Shown here: positions 16,474 to 25,568 of the stretch, piece by piece
Numbering within the stretch: the stretch's first letter is position 1
Layout: each line of letters starts with the position of its first letter
Source: Streptomyces caniferus
GTDB taxonomy: Bacteria > Actinomycetota > Actinomycetes > Streptomycetales > Streptomycetaceae
Assembly (NCBI RefSeq): GCF_009811555.1
Contig: NZ_BLIN01000005.1
Location: 186,001-250,000 of the forward strand
DNA length: 64,000 bases
Direction of reading: 5' to 3'
Position numbers and translations under genes: made by a program
Notes under the pieces: generated by a model
Told to the model about the DNA's origin: nothing
The model's input: the letters and a program-made list of their open reading frames with translations, nothing else
Database searches by the model: none

Positions 16474-17514
16474 CTACCGCTGCGGGTAGATGACGGCCTT
16501 CACCGCAGTCGCGTCGTGGGTGGCGACGGTCAGTGCGCTCTCGGCCTCGGCAAGACCGTAACCGTGCGAGACCAGCGAGTCGAGCCGGACCCTTCCGGAC
16601 TCCACCAGGGACATCGCGGCGGGCCAGGTGTGGGCGTAGCGGAAGGTACCGGTCAGTTCCAGTTCGTAGTTCTGCACGCGGCTCACGGGCAGCGGCACCT
16701 CGGAACCGCCCATCCCGATGAGGACCACCCGCCCGGCCCGGCCCACGGTGCGGATGGCCTCGCTGCTCACGGCCGGCACGCCGGAGCACTCCAGGAGGAC
16801 GGTGGGGGTGTACTCGGCTTCGGACAGCGGTGTGCGGGAGACGTCGAGGGCGGTGGCGCCGACGGCCCGGGCGAGGTCGAGGCGGTGCGGGAGGACGTCG
16901 GTGACCAGTACGTCCCGTGCGCCGAAGGCCCGTGCGGTCTGGGCGGCGACCAGGCCGATGGGCCCGGCGCCGGTGATCAGCACCCGGTCGCCCGGGGCGA
17001 CGCGGGCCTTGCGGCAGGCCCAGACCGCCACGGACAGCGGTTCCAGCAGGGCGGCCTCCTCGACGGTGAGGGTTTCGGGGACCTCGTGGGCGAAGTCCTC
17101 GCGGACGGCGAGGTATTCGCAGAAGGCGCCGTCCACGGGCGGCGTGGCGAGGAAGCGCATGTCCGGGCACAGGTTGTAGCGGCCCGGACGGCATTCGCCG
17201 CAGCTGCCGCAGGGCGTGCCGGGCTCGACGGACACCCGCCGCCCCATCCGGCGGGTGTCGGCGCCCGGACCGCAGGCGACCACCGTGCCTGCGGCCTCGT
17301 GCCCCAGCACGAGCGGCTCGCGTACGACGAAGTCGCCGATCCGCCCGTGCCGGTAGTAGTGCACGTCCGAGCCGCAGGTCCCGACCGCCTCGATGCGGAC
17401 CAGGACCTCTCCCGGGCCGGGGACGGGAACGGGGCGTTCCTCGAGGCTCAGCTGCCCCGGTCCGTGCAGTACTGCGGCACACATGGTGGTGGGAATCCCG
17501 GATGTGGTGGTCAT
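16474..17514 (-). CDS. zinc-dependent polyol (sorbitol/xylitol-type) dehydrogenase
   Basis: This 346-residue medium-chain dehydrogenase oxidises a polyol to the ketose with NAD(P). The catalytic zinc ligands are in GTCGSDVHYY (Cys) and LGHEAAG (His-Glu); the structural-zinc cysteines are CGSCGECRPGRYNLC; and the cofactor motif is VLITGAGPIGLVAAQ (about residue 165). GSDVHYYRHGRIGDF and the VXP pattern are typical of sorbitol/xylitol dehydrogenases. The ATG at 17514 is chosen because it begins the conserved protein; a longer frame adds a Pro-rich stretch without a ribosome site. It is paired with the DeoR regulator and the divergent polyol permease. Confidence 0.93.
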   Translation of the reverse strand: MTTTSGIPTTMCAAVLHGPGQLSLEERPVPVPGPGEVLVRIEAVGTCGSDVHYYRHGRIGDFVVREPLVLGHEAAGTVVACGPGADTRRMGRRVSVEPGTPCGSCGECRPGRYNLCPDMRFLATPPVDGAFCEYLAVREDFAHEVPETLTVEEAALLEPLSVAVWACRKARVAPGDRVLITGAGPIGLVAAQTARAFGARDVLVTDVLPHRLDLARAVGATALDVSRTPLSEAEYTPTVLLECSGVPAVSSEAIRTVGRAGRVVLIGMGGSEVPLPVSRVQNYELELTGTFRYAHTWPAAMSLVESGRVRLDSLVSHGYGLAEAESALTVATHDATAVKAVIYPQR

Positions 17515-17639
17515 GGCGGGCTCACGGCTCCCTCGGGGTGCGGGGGTGGGGCGGGGGCCGTGCACGATCCGGCTCCGGACCGGCGCGCCCCTGGGTTTTC
17601 AGCACGGTACCGCTTCTTTTTTTATCAGAGGAGTCTTGA

Positions 17640-17660
17640 CTTCGCACAAAATGCGAGAAG
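17640..17660. promoter_or_regulatory. inverted repeat in polyol locus divergent promoter
   Basis: CTTCGCA and TGCGAGAAG face each other across five A/C-rich bases in the 232-base divergent gap. The arms match apart from a bulge. AT-rich TTTTTTTATC lies just upstream. This is a plausible DeoR-type operator for both the dehydrogenase and the permease. Confidence 0.5.
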
Positions 17661-17746
17661 ACTTGCGCCGGCTCACCGTCTGCCGACGCAGCCGCCGGTG
17701 CGCCCTCCCCTTGCTCCCCGATCACGCCCAGCCCCCTGGAGAGTCC

Positions 17747-19093
17747 ATGAGCAGCCCCGCTCACCTTCGCCCCGCACGGACACCGGCCGCCGGTCCCCCG
17801 CCGGCCCGCGGCCGCTCCCGATGCGCCCGCCTGGGCATACCCCCGGCTCTGGCCTGGGGATTCCTGGGAGTGCTGCTGTTCATGACCGGCGACGGCGTGG
17901 AGACCGGCTTCTTCTCGAAGTACCTGGCCGACCAGGGCCTGGCCAAAGCCGATGCGGCGGTGGTCATCGCCGTCTACGGGATCACCGTCGCCCTCGGCGC
18001 CTGGCTCTCGGGAGCCCTCTCGGACCTGTGGGGACCACGGAGGGTGATGACCGCCGGCTTCGCCATCTGGCTCGTCTTCCAGTTGCTCATGCTGACGGTG
18101 GCACTGCCCGCCATGAACTATCCGCTGCTGCTGCTCATCTACGGGCTGCGCGGATTCGGCTACCCCTTGTTCGCCTACGGCTTCCTGGTGTGGGTCACCG
18201 CGGCGACCCCGCCGCGGCGGCTGGGAACGGCGGTCGGCTGGTACTGGTTCGCCTTCACCGGCGGTCTGCCGACCCTGGGATCACTCGTCGCCAGCGCCAC
18301 GATTCCCCTGGTCGGCTCCTACGAGACCCTGTGGCTCGCGCTCGGCCTGGTGATGCTGGGCGGCCTGATCGCCCTGCTGTTGGTGCGCGAGCCCACCGGC
18401 CGGACCGGACTTGCACCGGACCGCGGGGCTCCGCTCGCGACCCTGGCGGGCAGCGTCTCGATCATGCGGCGCCGCCCCCGCGTGGCCATCGGCGCCGCGG
18501 TCCGTGTCTTCAGCACCGGTTCCCAGTTCGGATTCCTGGTCTGCCTGCCGTTCTTCTTCACCGAGACGGTCGGCTTCAGCACCTCGACCTGGCTGCGCCT
18601 GCTCAGCGTGATGTTCGCCGCGAACATCTTCGCCAACCTGTTCTTCGGGGCCGTCGGCGACCGCCTCGGATGGCAGCGCACCATGACCTGGTTCGGCGCC
18701 GTGGCCTGCGCGGTCACCTGCCTGGCGCTGTACTACGTACCGGTCGTGGCGGGCCCGCACTTCGCCGCCGCCGCGGTGGCCGCCGCCCTCTACGGCATCG
18801 CCCTCGCCGGCTACGTACCGATCTCGGCGCTGGTCCCCGCACTGGCACCGCGCCACAAGGGGCAGGCCATGTCCGCACTCAACCTGGGCGCCGGAGCGAG
18901 CACCTTCGCCGGGCCCGCCATCGTCGCCCTCGCGCTGGGCCCGGTCGGGGTGGAGGGCATCGTCTGGATCTTCGCCGCCCTGCACCTGGCCACCGCCGTC
19001 GCCATCCGATTCCTCGAACCCGACCCGGAGTTCACCGCGCCCGACGCCTCACCGGCCGTCGAGGACGCGGGCCTGCCCGCGGGACCCCACTGA
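17747..19093 (+). CDS. MFS polyol permease (ribitol/arabitol transporter family)
   Basis: This 448-residue proton symporter has 12 predicted membrane helices. The opening of the conserved part, IPPALAWGFLGVLLFMTGDG, followed by FFSKYLADQGL, is diagnostic for the polyol permease group (RbtT/DalT-like) within the major facilitator superfamily. The MFS loop-2 motif appears as GALSDLWGPRRVM (about residue 91). The N-terminal 35 residues are Pro/Ala/Arg-rich. The ATG at 17747 is preceded by CTGGAGAG. It is divergent from the dehydrogenase-DeoR pair; together they form a minimal polyol uptake and oxidation locus, lacking only a ketose kinase. Confidence 0.92.
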   Translation: MSSPAHLRPARTPAAGPPPARGRSRCARLGIPPALAWGFLGVLLFMTGDGVETGFFSKYLADQGLAKADAAVVIAVYGITVALGAWLSGALSDLWGPRRVMTAGFAIWLVFQLLMLTVALPAMNYPLLLLIYGLRGFGYPLFAYGFLVWVTAATPPRRLGTAVGWYWFAFTGGLPTLGSLVASATIPLVGSYETLWLALGLVMLGGLIALLLVREPTGRTGLAPDRGAPLATLAGSVSIMRRRPRVAIGAAVRVFSTGSQFGFLVCLPFFFTETVGFSTSTWLRLLSVMFAANIFANLFFGAVGDRLGWQRTMTWFGAVACAVTCLALYYVPVVAGPHFAAAAVAAALYGIALAGYVPISALVPALAPRHKGQAMSALNLGAGASTFAGPAIVALALGPVGVEGIVWIFAALHLATAVAIRFLEPDPEFTAPDASPAVEDAGLPAGPH

Positions 19094-19116
19094 CGTCCGC
19101 ACTCGCGCCGTCGCGC

Positions 19117-20511
19117 TCACGCCGACGCCTGCGCGGCGGCGCGCTCGCGGGCGGCCGCCGCCCGCGCCGGATCGCCGAGCTGTTCCTCCAGCCGGGCCTT
19201 GGCCGACCAGGTGTACGGGCAGACCGGGCGCAGCTGGATGCGCTCGCTGAGCAGGGTCCGCGCCAGGTCGGCGCGGCCCGCGCGCAGGGCCGCCTCGACC
19301 AGGGTGCGCTGGATCGCGTCCCGCTGGGCGTGGCTGCCGCCGAAGGTGTTCAGGCGGTGGCGTACGGGCAGCAGCAGATCGGCGGCCCGGTCGTAGTCGT
19401 GCTGCCCGTAGGCGATCAGAGCGCGGCAGACCGGCAGTCCGACCTCGGCCGTCATCGCGCGGTTGGACACGGCGGACTCCGCCGCCACCCAGGTCTCCCG
19501 GTCCCGGACGAGCCGTTGCGCCTGGACGAAGCGGCCCGCGCCCACGTAGGCCATGACCGCATGTGCGTCGTTGAAGGCGTAGTGCGGGCCGTCCTGGCGG
19601 TTCTCCCAGGCGTCGGCGAGCCGGGACCACCGCGCGCTCTGGTCGTCCTGCGCCAGGTACAGCCGCCACAACAGCGCCGCGGCGTCCAGCAGTTCCATCG
19701 CCGCGCCGGCCGAGGCGTCGTGGTGGAGCGCGGCGTCGTAGATCTCCAGGACCCGGTCGGTGGCGCCGATCTCCAGTGAGTAGAGGGCGTAGTGCCACCA
19801 GTTGTGGACGGTGAGCAGGCTGCCCTGGGACCAGTCGTCCGTACGGGCGTCGAGAAAGCGGATCCCGTCCGTGAAGCGCCCCCGCATCTCGTACGTGTGC
19901 ACCACGCCGTGGATGCCCCACACATCGCCCGGGTGCTGGGCGAGGGCCGCCAGACCGACCTCCTCCGCACGTTCGTAATGGCCCGACTCCTCCAGGCCGA
20001 AGGCGTACATGCCGAGCAACGGGCCGTGGTGGGGGTCGTCCCCGTCCCAGGCGTCCAGCGCTCCGCCGACGCGGTCGCGGAGGCGCTGGGCATCCCCGGT
20101 GAGGAAGTCGTGCTGGTGCCCCGCGAACAGTGCCAGCGCGTCGCGCGGGAAGGCGATGGTGAGGTCCCCCAGGGTGCGGCCGGCGCCGTACAGGTCGCCG
20201 TCGAGCCATGCCGTTGCGGCGGCGACGTGCATACGTTCCCGGGGCGTCAGCCGTTCGGTGTCCAGGCCTGCGCGGAAACGGACGAAGCGGTCCCGTGCCG
20301 CGGCCGCATCCTTCTCCTCGGTGCCCAGCACCCCCAGGTAGGCGGCCAGCGAGTGTCCCAGCACCGACCGCGGCGAGGCAGCCAGTACGGCCTCCGAGGT
20401 CTCCGCGATCCGAGGCCGGAAGAACAGCAGGTCGTCCAGCGCCTGTTCGTAATGCGCGAGGGCCTCGGCGCCGGTATCGCTCATCGGGTACCCGTGTCGG
20501 TCCGCTGTCAT
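19117..20511 (-). CDS. TTC38-like tetratricopeptide repeat protein
   Basis: This 464-residue cytoplasmic protein is made almost wholly of helical TPR-like pairs, beginning ALAHYEQALDDLLFFRP and including HYERAEEVGLAALAQHPGDVWGIHGVVHTYEMRG (given here only as family-typical segment, about residues 180-215). The overall pattern matches TTC38-type proteins, which have no firm function in bacteria. The ATG at 20511 has GGAGG eight bases upstream. It ends 23 bases from the convergent polyol permease and is divergent from the NCS1 permease across 398 bases. No partner can be named. Confidence 0.85.
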   Translation of the reverse strand: MTADRHGYPMSDTGAEALAHYEQALDDLLFFRPRIAETSEAVLAASPRSVLGHSLAAYLGVLGTEEKDAAAARDRFVRFRAGLDTERLTPRERMHVAAATAWLDGDLYGAGRTLGDLTIAFPRDALALFAGHQHDFLTGDAQRLRDRVGGALDAWDGDDPHHGPLLGMYAFGLEESGHYERAEEVGLAALAQHPGDVWGIHGVVHTYEMRGRFTDGIRFLDARTDDWSQGSLLTVHNWWHYALYSLEIGATDRVLEIYDAALHHDASAGAAMELLDAAALLWRLYLAQDDQSARWSRLADAWENRQDGPHYAFNDAHAVMAYVGAGRFVQAQRLVRDRETWVAAESAVSNRAMTAEVGLPVCRALIAYGQHDYDRAADLLLPVRHRLNTFGGSHAQRDAIQRTLVEAALRAGRADLARTLLSERIQLRPVCPYTWSAKARLEEQLGDPARAAAARERAAAQASA

Positions 20512-20909
20512 GGGTGCCTCCTGCGGGGTGAGTTGGGGGCGGGGCGGTAAGGGCTCGTCGGGCGGCGGCTGGAACACCCGGTGCCGTTCCGGGCCGCTCC
20601 GCCGTCGGCAGCCTCATGTCTACCCGCTCCGCCGCGCGGGCCGCGAGGACATCCTGCTCATGGCGCCGTGGAACTTCATGGCGTCGAACCTCGCGCGATC
20701 GGACTCCGCGCCGCCGGCGGCAGGGGCCTGCAGCGAACCTGGCGCCACCGCGGAAACGTCCGCTTCATCTGCGAAGACGCTGCGGGAAACACGCGCTCCC
20801 TAATCTCCCCTCACCGCACTCCCGCATCACCGACGCTGTCGCGCCACACCCGGCCCCCGCCATGAGCGCGGCATCACGTCGTCTTCCCACCGCCCTCAGG
20901 AGGTCCGGC
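20512..20909. other. 398-base divergent gap, TPR gene / NCS1 permease
   Basis: It must hold both divergent promoters. I see no strong inverted repeat or clear -10/-35 pair. Open frames across it have no ribosome site and run into the permease gene; I treat them as spurious. AGGAGG at 20898-20903 serves the permease. Confidence 0.5.
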
Positions 20910-22580
20910 ATGAGCGTCGAGCCACAACTGACCGCCCCCGACAGCAGCCATCGGCCCTCACCCACCGAGCCGCCCGCCGCCAAAGCCGCCGACGAGACCC
21001 TGGAGGACTACACCCTCCGGTTCGCTCCGCGGAGCTACCGCCGCTGGACGCCGATGGTCGTGGCGACCACGGCGCTGGGCGGTATCGCCTACATGGCCGA
21101 CTTCTCGATCGGCGCGGGGATCGGGCTCGCCCATGGCACGGGGAACGCCCTGGCCGCGATCCTGGTCGCGGCCGTGGTCATCTTCCTCACCGGCTTCCCC
21201 CTCGCCTACTACGCGGCGCGCTACAACATCGATCTGGACCTGATCACCCGGGGCTCGGGCTTCGGCTACTACGGCTCGGTCCTGACGAGCGTCATCTTCG
21301 CCAGCTTCACCTTCATCTTCTTCGCCCTCGAAGGCTCGATCATGGCGCAGGGCCTGAAGCTGGGGTTCGGCCTGCCCCTGTGGCTGGGCTATGTGATCTC
21401 GACCTGCATGGTCATCCCGTTGGTCGTCTACGGCATGAAGGCGCTCAGCAAGCTCCAGGTCTGGACGACACCGATCTGGCTGCTGCTGATGGTGGGGCCG
21501 TTGCTCTACCTGGTCGCCACGGACCCCGGCACGGTGCACACCTTCCTTTCGTACCCGGGCTCGCACGGTCACGGCGGGGTCGACGCCGCGTCGGTGCTGC
21601 TGGGTGCGGGCGTATGTCTGTCCCTGATCGCGCAGATCGGCGAGCAGGTCGACTATCTGCGCTTCATGCCGCCCAAGACCGCGCAGAACCGGCGCAGTTG
21701 GTGGACGGCCGTGGTGATGGCCGGCCCCGGATGGGTCGTTCTCGGCGCGCTCAAGCAGGCCATCGGCGTCTTCCTGGCCGTCTACGTCCTCTCCCGGGTC
21801 GGCGCGGCCTCGGCCACCGAGCCCATCCGGCAGTTCACCGGCGCCTTCGCCGCCATGATGCCGTCGTGGCTGGTCGTCCCGCTGGCCGTGGCGCTGGTCG
21901 TGATCAGCCAGATCAAGATCAACGTGACCAATGCCTACTCCGGTTCGCTGGCCTGGACTAACTCGTTCACCCGGGTCACCAAGCGCTATCCGGGCCGGAT
22001 GGTGTTCGTGCTCGCCAATCTGGCCTTCGCCCTGATCCTGATGGAAGCGGACATGTTCAGCTTCCTCAACAGCATCCTGGGGTTCTACTCCAACTGCGCC
22101 ATCGCGTGGATCGTCACCGTCGCCACCGACATCATCGTCAACAAGTACCTGCTGAAACTCTCCCCGCAGGCCCCCGAGTTCCGCCGCGGCATGCTCTATG
22201 CGGTCAACCCGGTCGGCGTGGTGGCCTTCACCGTCGCGTCCGGGCTGTCGATCGCCCTGTACTTCCACGCTCTGGGTGACGCCCTCCAGCCGTACTCGCC
22301 TGTCGCCGCCGCAGTGATCGCCTTCGTCCTCACCCCGCTGATGGCCGTCCTGACCAAGGGCCGGTTCTACCTGCGGCGCACGTCCGACGGCATCGACGCT
22401 CCGCTGCTGGACCCGGACGGCAACCCCAGCTCGGCCCCGTACGAGTGCCATGTCTGCCGGCAGGAGTTCGAACGTCCGGACCTGGCCGCCTGCCACCAGC
22501 ACACTGCGGTGATCTGCTCCCTGTGCCTGAGCACCGACAGGACCGGCGCCCACATCCTTCCGGCCACGCCGACTGCCTGA
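20910..22580 (+). CDS. NCS1-family purine/cytosine-type permease with C-terminal zinc knuckle
   Basis: This 556-residue membrane transporter has about 12 helices in the nucleobase-cation-symport-1 fold (WTPMVVATTALGGIAYMADF early; GFGYYGSVLTSVIFASFTF; QIKINVTNAYSGSLAWTN near the sixth to eighth helices). After the last helix a cytoplasmic tail carries ECHVCRQEFE, AACHQH and VICSLCLS, that is two CxxC pairs and histidines, which suggests one bound zinc. Such a knuckle is known to me as the linker between NCS1-like transporters and histidine kinases; here no kinase follows and the protein ends about 17 residues later. The ATG at 20910 has AGGAGG. Substrate unknown. Confidence 0.88.
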   Translation: MSVEPQLTAPDSSHRPSPTEPPAAKAADETLEDYTLRFAPRSYRRWTPMVVATTALGGIAYMADFSIGAGIGLAHGTGNALAAILVAAVVIFLTGFPLAYYAARYNIDLDLITRGSGFGYYGSVLTSVIFASFTFIFFALEGSIMAQGLKLGFGLPLWLGYVISTCMVIPLVVYGMKALSKLQVWTTPIWLLLMVGPLLYLVATDPGTVHTFLSYPGSHGHGGVDAASVLLGAGVCLSLIAQIGEQVDYLRFMPPKTAQNRRSWWTAVVMAGPGWVVLGALKQAIGVFLAVYVLSRVGAASATEPIRQFTGAFAAMMPSWLVVPLAVALVVISQIKINVTNAYSGSLAWTNSFTRVTKRYPGRMVFVLANLAFALILMEADMFSFLNSILGFYSNCAIAWIVTVATDIIVNKYLLKLSPQAPEFRRGMLYAVNPVGVVAFTVASGLSIALYFHALGDALQPYSPVAAAVIAFVLTPLMAVLTKGRFYLRRTSDGIDAPLLDPDGNPSSAPYECHVCRQEFERPDLAACHQHTAVICSLCLSTDRTGAHILPATPTA

Positions 22581-22620
22581 ACAGGCGGCACGGCGGGCCC
22601 ACCGACGGCCGGCAACCGCC

Positions 22621-22658
22621 CGAAGTGGCCCCCGGATACGGCCCCGGGGGCCACTTCG
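22621..22658 (+). terminator. hairpin terminator after NCS1 permease gene
   Basis: Fifteen-base perfect arms (22621-22635 and 22644-22658) with an 8-base loop begin 41 bases after the stop codon. Confidence 0.8.
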
Positions 22659-22709
22659 CCCCGGAAAAGGGGCTGCGCGACCCCATCGACCGGACTAGCG
22701 TCAGCTCTT

Positions 22710-23222
22710 ATGCCGCCTTCTCGTAATCGCCCTCCTTTCGACGCCGACGAGCGGACCCAGCTTCTCGGGTGGCTCGACATGCAGCGTGCGATCATCCGCT
22801 GGAAATGCGAGGGGCTGTCGGAGACCGACGCCCACCGCGCCGTCCTGCCGAGTTCACCCCTGATGTCGATGGCGGGGCTCGTCTCCCACCTCCGTTGGGC
22901 CGAGAACCTCTGGTTCGAGGTCGTCCTCCTCGGCCGGCCCGCCGTAGGACCGCAGTTCGACGCAGAGGTCGAGGACGCCGACATGAGGGTCGACGGCATT
23001 CCACTCTCCCAGCTCCTTGCCGAATATGACCGGCAATGCGCCGTGTCGGACGAGATCATCGCTGCCCATTCGCTCGATGACGTCGGCAAACACCCCGACT
23101 TCCCCGTCTCTGCCGCGAGCCTGCGGTGGATCATGTTCCACATGATCGAGGAAACCGCCCGCCACGCGGGGCATATGGATGCCATCCGGGAGCTTGTCGA
23201 TGGCGAAAAGGGTTACTACTGA
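22710..23222 (+). CDS. DinB/DUF664 family protein
   Basis: This 170-residue four-helix metal-binding protein is of the DinB/DUF664 kind, related to mycothiol-dependent enzymes. It shows LVSHLRWAENLWFE (first His, about residue 57) and HMIEETARHAGHMDAIREL with the other two histidines near residues 147-154, as expected for the metal triad. The function may be thiol transfer or isomerisation on a small molecule. No ribosome site is visible; TAGCGT at 22696-22701 is 8-9 bases from the ATG, so the mRNA may be leaderless. It stands alone and is convergent with the Rho-like gene. Confidence 0.9.
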   Translation: MPPSRNRPPFDADERTQLLGWLDMQRAIIRWKCEGLSETDAHRAVLPSSPLMSMAGLVSHLRWAENLWFEVVLLGRPAVGPQFDAEVEDADMRVDGIPLSQLLAEYDRQCAVSDEIIAAHSLDDVGKHPDFPVSAASLRWIMFHMIEETARHAGHMDAIRELVDGEKGYY

Positions 23223-23243
23223 CCCGGACTCCAGAGCGTCCGG

Positions 23244-24491
23244 TCATCCGTCCGGAGTGCTGTGCAGTACCTGCCCCAGAAACGTCGCATTGTCGGGCGT
23301 ATGCCGGAGCTTGTCGAGCAGGGTTTCCGTGTTCGTCTGGCCGTCCCCGGTCCTCAGGGCGCGGCGCAGGCGACGGGTGGCCGTCAACTCCGCTTGCGGG
23401 AGCAGCAGTTCCTCGCGGCGGGTGCCCGAGCCGGTGACATTGACCGCGGGGTAGAGCCGCTTGCCGGCGAGCGCACGGTCCAGACGGAGTTCCATATTGC
23501 CGGTGCTCTTCAATTCCTCGAAGAAGTAATCGTCGGCCCGGGAGCCGGTCTCCACCAGGGCCGTCGCGAGGATGGTCAGCGAGCCGCCCTCCTCCGCGGA
23601 CCGGGCCGCGCCGAAGAGTTTCTTGGGCCCGTACAGCGCGGCGGCGTCGACGCCGCCGCTGAGCGTGCGGCCGCCCGAGGCGGCGGCGTTGTTGTGCGCC
23701 CGGCACAGGCGGGTGAGGGAGTCGAAGAGGAGGACGACGTCCTGCCCCTGCTCGACAAGCCGTTTGGCGCGTTCCACGGCCAGTTCCGCGAGGGCGATGT
23801 GCTCCTTCGCCGGCCGGTCGAAGGTCGAGGCGAGCACCTCTCCGCGTACCGAACGGCGCATATCGGTGACTTCCTCGGGCCGTTCGTCGATCAGCACGAC
23901 CATCAGCCGGGAGGCGGGGTGGTTCTCGGCGACGGCGGCGGCGAGTTGTTGCAGCAGCACCGTCTTGCCTGTTTTCGGGGGTGCCACGATCAGGCCCCGC
24001 TGGCCCTTGCCGACCGGCGCGATCAGATCGACGAGGCGCGCCGTCAGCCCGCCGGTCGCGCTTTCCAGGCGCATACGCCGGTGCGGGTGCAGCGGCGTGA
24101 GGTCACGGAAATGCGGCCGCCCGCGCACCGCGTCCGGGCTGCGTCCATTGACCGATTCGACCTGGTCGAGCGACCGCGGCCGAGTGCAGGTCCCTACGAC
24201 GAAGTCCCCCTTGCGCAGGCCCGCTTTACGGATCAGCGCAGCGGGCACCCGGACATCGCCGGACGAGGCGAGACAGCCCTCCGTCCGGAGGAATCCGGCT
24301 TCCTGCCGGTCGTTGGCGATATCCAGGACCCCGGCTGCCGGCACGGCCGCTTTCCCGGAAGCCACGGCGACGGGCCGCGCAGAGGAAGCAGAGGAAGCAG
24401 AGTAAGGAGAGTCCGAGCGGGGGACGGAAGGGGAAAGAGCAGAGGTAATGGTCTTGGCAGGATTCCTGCCGACCTGGGTATCGGTGGTCAC
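23244..24491 (-). CDS. short Rho paralogue (transcription termination factor Rho-like)
   Basis: This is a 415-residue Rho-family hexameric RNA helicase. It has a low-complexity Ser/Ala/Pro start (residues 1-50), an RNA-binding OB-fold region (GDVRVPAALIRKAGLRKGDFVVG), Walker A APPKTGKTVLLQQ (about 185), Walker B VVLLFDSLTRLCRAHN, the Q-loop ARSAEEGGSLTILATALVETGSR (in part) and the C-terminal GTGNMELRLDRALAG-type block written STGNMELRLDR. The main Rho of streptomycetes is about 700 residues with a long charged insertion, so this is a second, stripped copy. The GTG start at 24491 follows GAGAGGACC. It is monocistronic. Confidence 0.9.
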   Translation of the reverse strand: MTTDTQVGRNPAKTITSALSPSVPRSDSPYSASSASSARPVAVASGKAAVPAAGVLDIANDRQEAGFLRTEGCLASSGDVRVPAALIRKAGLRKGDFVVGTCTRPRSLDQVESVNGRSPDAVRGRPHFRDLTPLHPHRRMRLESATGGLTARLVDLIAPVGKGQRGLIVAPPKTGKTVLLQQLAAAVAENHPASRLMVVLIDERPEEVTDMRRSVRGEVLASTFDRPAKEHIALAELAVERAKRLVEQGQDVVLLFDSLTRLCRAHNNAAASGGRTLSGGVDAAALYGPKKLFGAARSAEEGGSLTILATALVETGSRADDYFFEELKSTGNMELRLDRALAGKRLYPAVNVTGSGTRREELLLPQAELTATRRLRRALRTGDGQTNTETLLDKLRHTPDNATFLGQVLHSTPDG

Positions 24492-24809
24492 GGAGGTCCT
24501 CTCGGGAATGGCGTCTGCGAGCGTTCGAGCTGAAGGGGAATCCGGCAGAAAGGGACGGTGAGTTCACGCCCCGCAGGCCGTCAGAAAGGCCCACGACCGG
24601 AAGGAAAGGTGATGCCGCATCGCTGCACTGTGAAAGCGGAACAGTCTGTTCCTGTTGACTTGCCGGTCGAGAAGGACGGGCGCAACAGCGAAGCGAGTGC
24701 GAGGGAGAGAGTTCAACGCACCGGCGCCGGAAGAGCGGCAAGAATATGTGCGTTCCTTTGGCACGGTACCACACGGTGCGGTCGATGCGGCGAAGTGCGG
24801 ACGAGTTCT
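24492..24809. other. 318-base divergent gap, Rho-like gene / methyltransferase
   Basis: It should hold both promoters. TTGACT at about 24655-24660 (plus strand) could be a -35 box, and GGCACGGTACC...CACGGTGC near 24760-24780 is a loose inverted repeat close to the methyltransferase start. Neither is strong. An open plus frame spans the gap but has unnatural composition and is not called. Confidence 0.4.
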
Positions 24810-25553
24810 ATGCTGAGGGCAATGTTCGCACCTCAGGGCCCCACCTTCCGTGAACTCGCCGTGCAGGCGCTTTCCTCCGTCGAGCGCGGCTATGACCTGC
24901 TCGCGCCGAAATTCGACCACACACCGTTCCGCACCCCGGACGCGATCCTGACGCCCGTGTCGCGGGCGCTGCAGCGGCTCGGGCCCTTCGACAGCGGCCT
25001 CGACCTGTGCTGCGGCACCGGGGCGGGCGTGGACGTGCTGCGGCAGGTCTGCCGGGAGCGGGTCACCGGGGTCGACGTCAGCGCGGGGATGCTCGCCGAG
25101 GGCCGCGCACATGACCGGGCGGCCCCGAGTGTACCACGCACCGACTGGGTGCGCGCGGACGCACGGGCGCTCCCCTTCGGCCCGGTCTTCGACCTCGCGG
25201 TGAGCTTCGGTGCGTTCGGGCACTTCCTGCCCCGGGAACGGCCGGGCCTGTTCTCGCAGGTGCGCTCCGTGCTGCGCCCCGGCGGCCGGTTCGTCTTCCC
25301 GATCGGCGCTCCGGCGCGGCCGGGCTCGCCCGGCTACTGGACGCTGCTCGCCTTCGACGCGGCGATGCGGGTCCGCAACGCACTGTGGCGGCCGAGCTTC
25401 GTCATGTACTACCGGACGTTCCGGCTCACCGACGTGTGCGCGGACCTGACGCGCACCGGATTCGATGTGCGGCTGCACACCCTGCCGGAGCTCGGCCGAC
25501 GCCCCGACGGCAGCCCGCGGTGCCGGCTGGTGGTGGCCACCCGGGCGGCCTGA
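24810..25553 (+). CDS. class I SAM-dependent methyltransferase (Methyltransf_11 type)
   Basis: This 247-residue methyltransferase has SAM motif I as GLDLCCGTGAGVDVLRQ (about residues 65-81), motif II VTGVDVSAGMLAEGR, and a post-motif segment VRADARALPFGPVFDLAVSFGAFGHF (in part) typical of ubiquinone/menaquinone-like or natural-product C/O-methyltransferases. The C-terminal half carries hydrophobic stretches (GYWTLLAFDAAMRVRNAL) that may contact a lipid or hydrophobic substrate. Two starts, 24810 and 24822, are possible; the first has GGACGAG at better spacing. It is divergent from the Rho-like gene and convergent with an MBL hydrolase. Substrate unknown. Confidence 0.85.
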   Translation: MLRAMFAPQGPTFRELAVQALSSVERGYDLLAPKFDHTPFRTPDAILTPVSRALQRLGPFDSGLDLCCGTGAGVDVLRQVCRERVTGVDVSAGMLAEGRAHDRAAPSVPRTDWVRADARALPFGPVFDLAVSFGAFGHFLPRERPGLFSQVRSVLRPGGRFVFPIGAPARPGSPGYWTLLAFDAAMRVRNALWRPSFVMYYRTFRLTDVCADLTRTGFDVRLHTLPELGRRPDGSPRCRLVVATRAA

Positions 25554-25568
25554 GGGACGGGGGCGCCA

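Noticed and set aside
16516..19779. Very long plus-strand open frame (over 1,000 codons) across the polyol locus
   Set aside because: It lies antisense to the dehydrogenase and out of frame with the permease; the product is Gly/Arg/His-rich with no domain. High G+C makes long chance frames.
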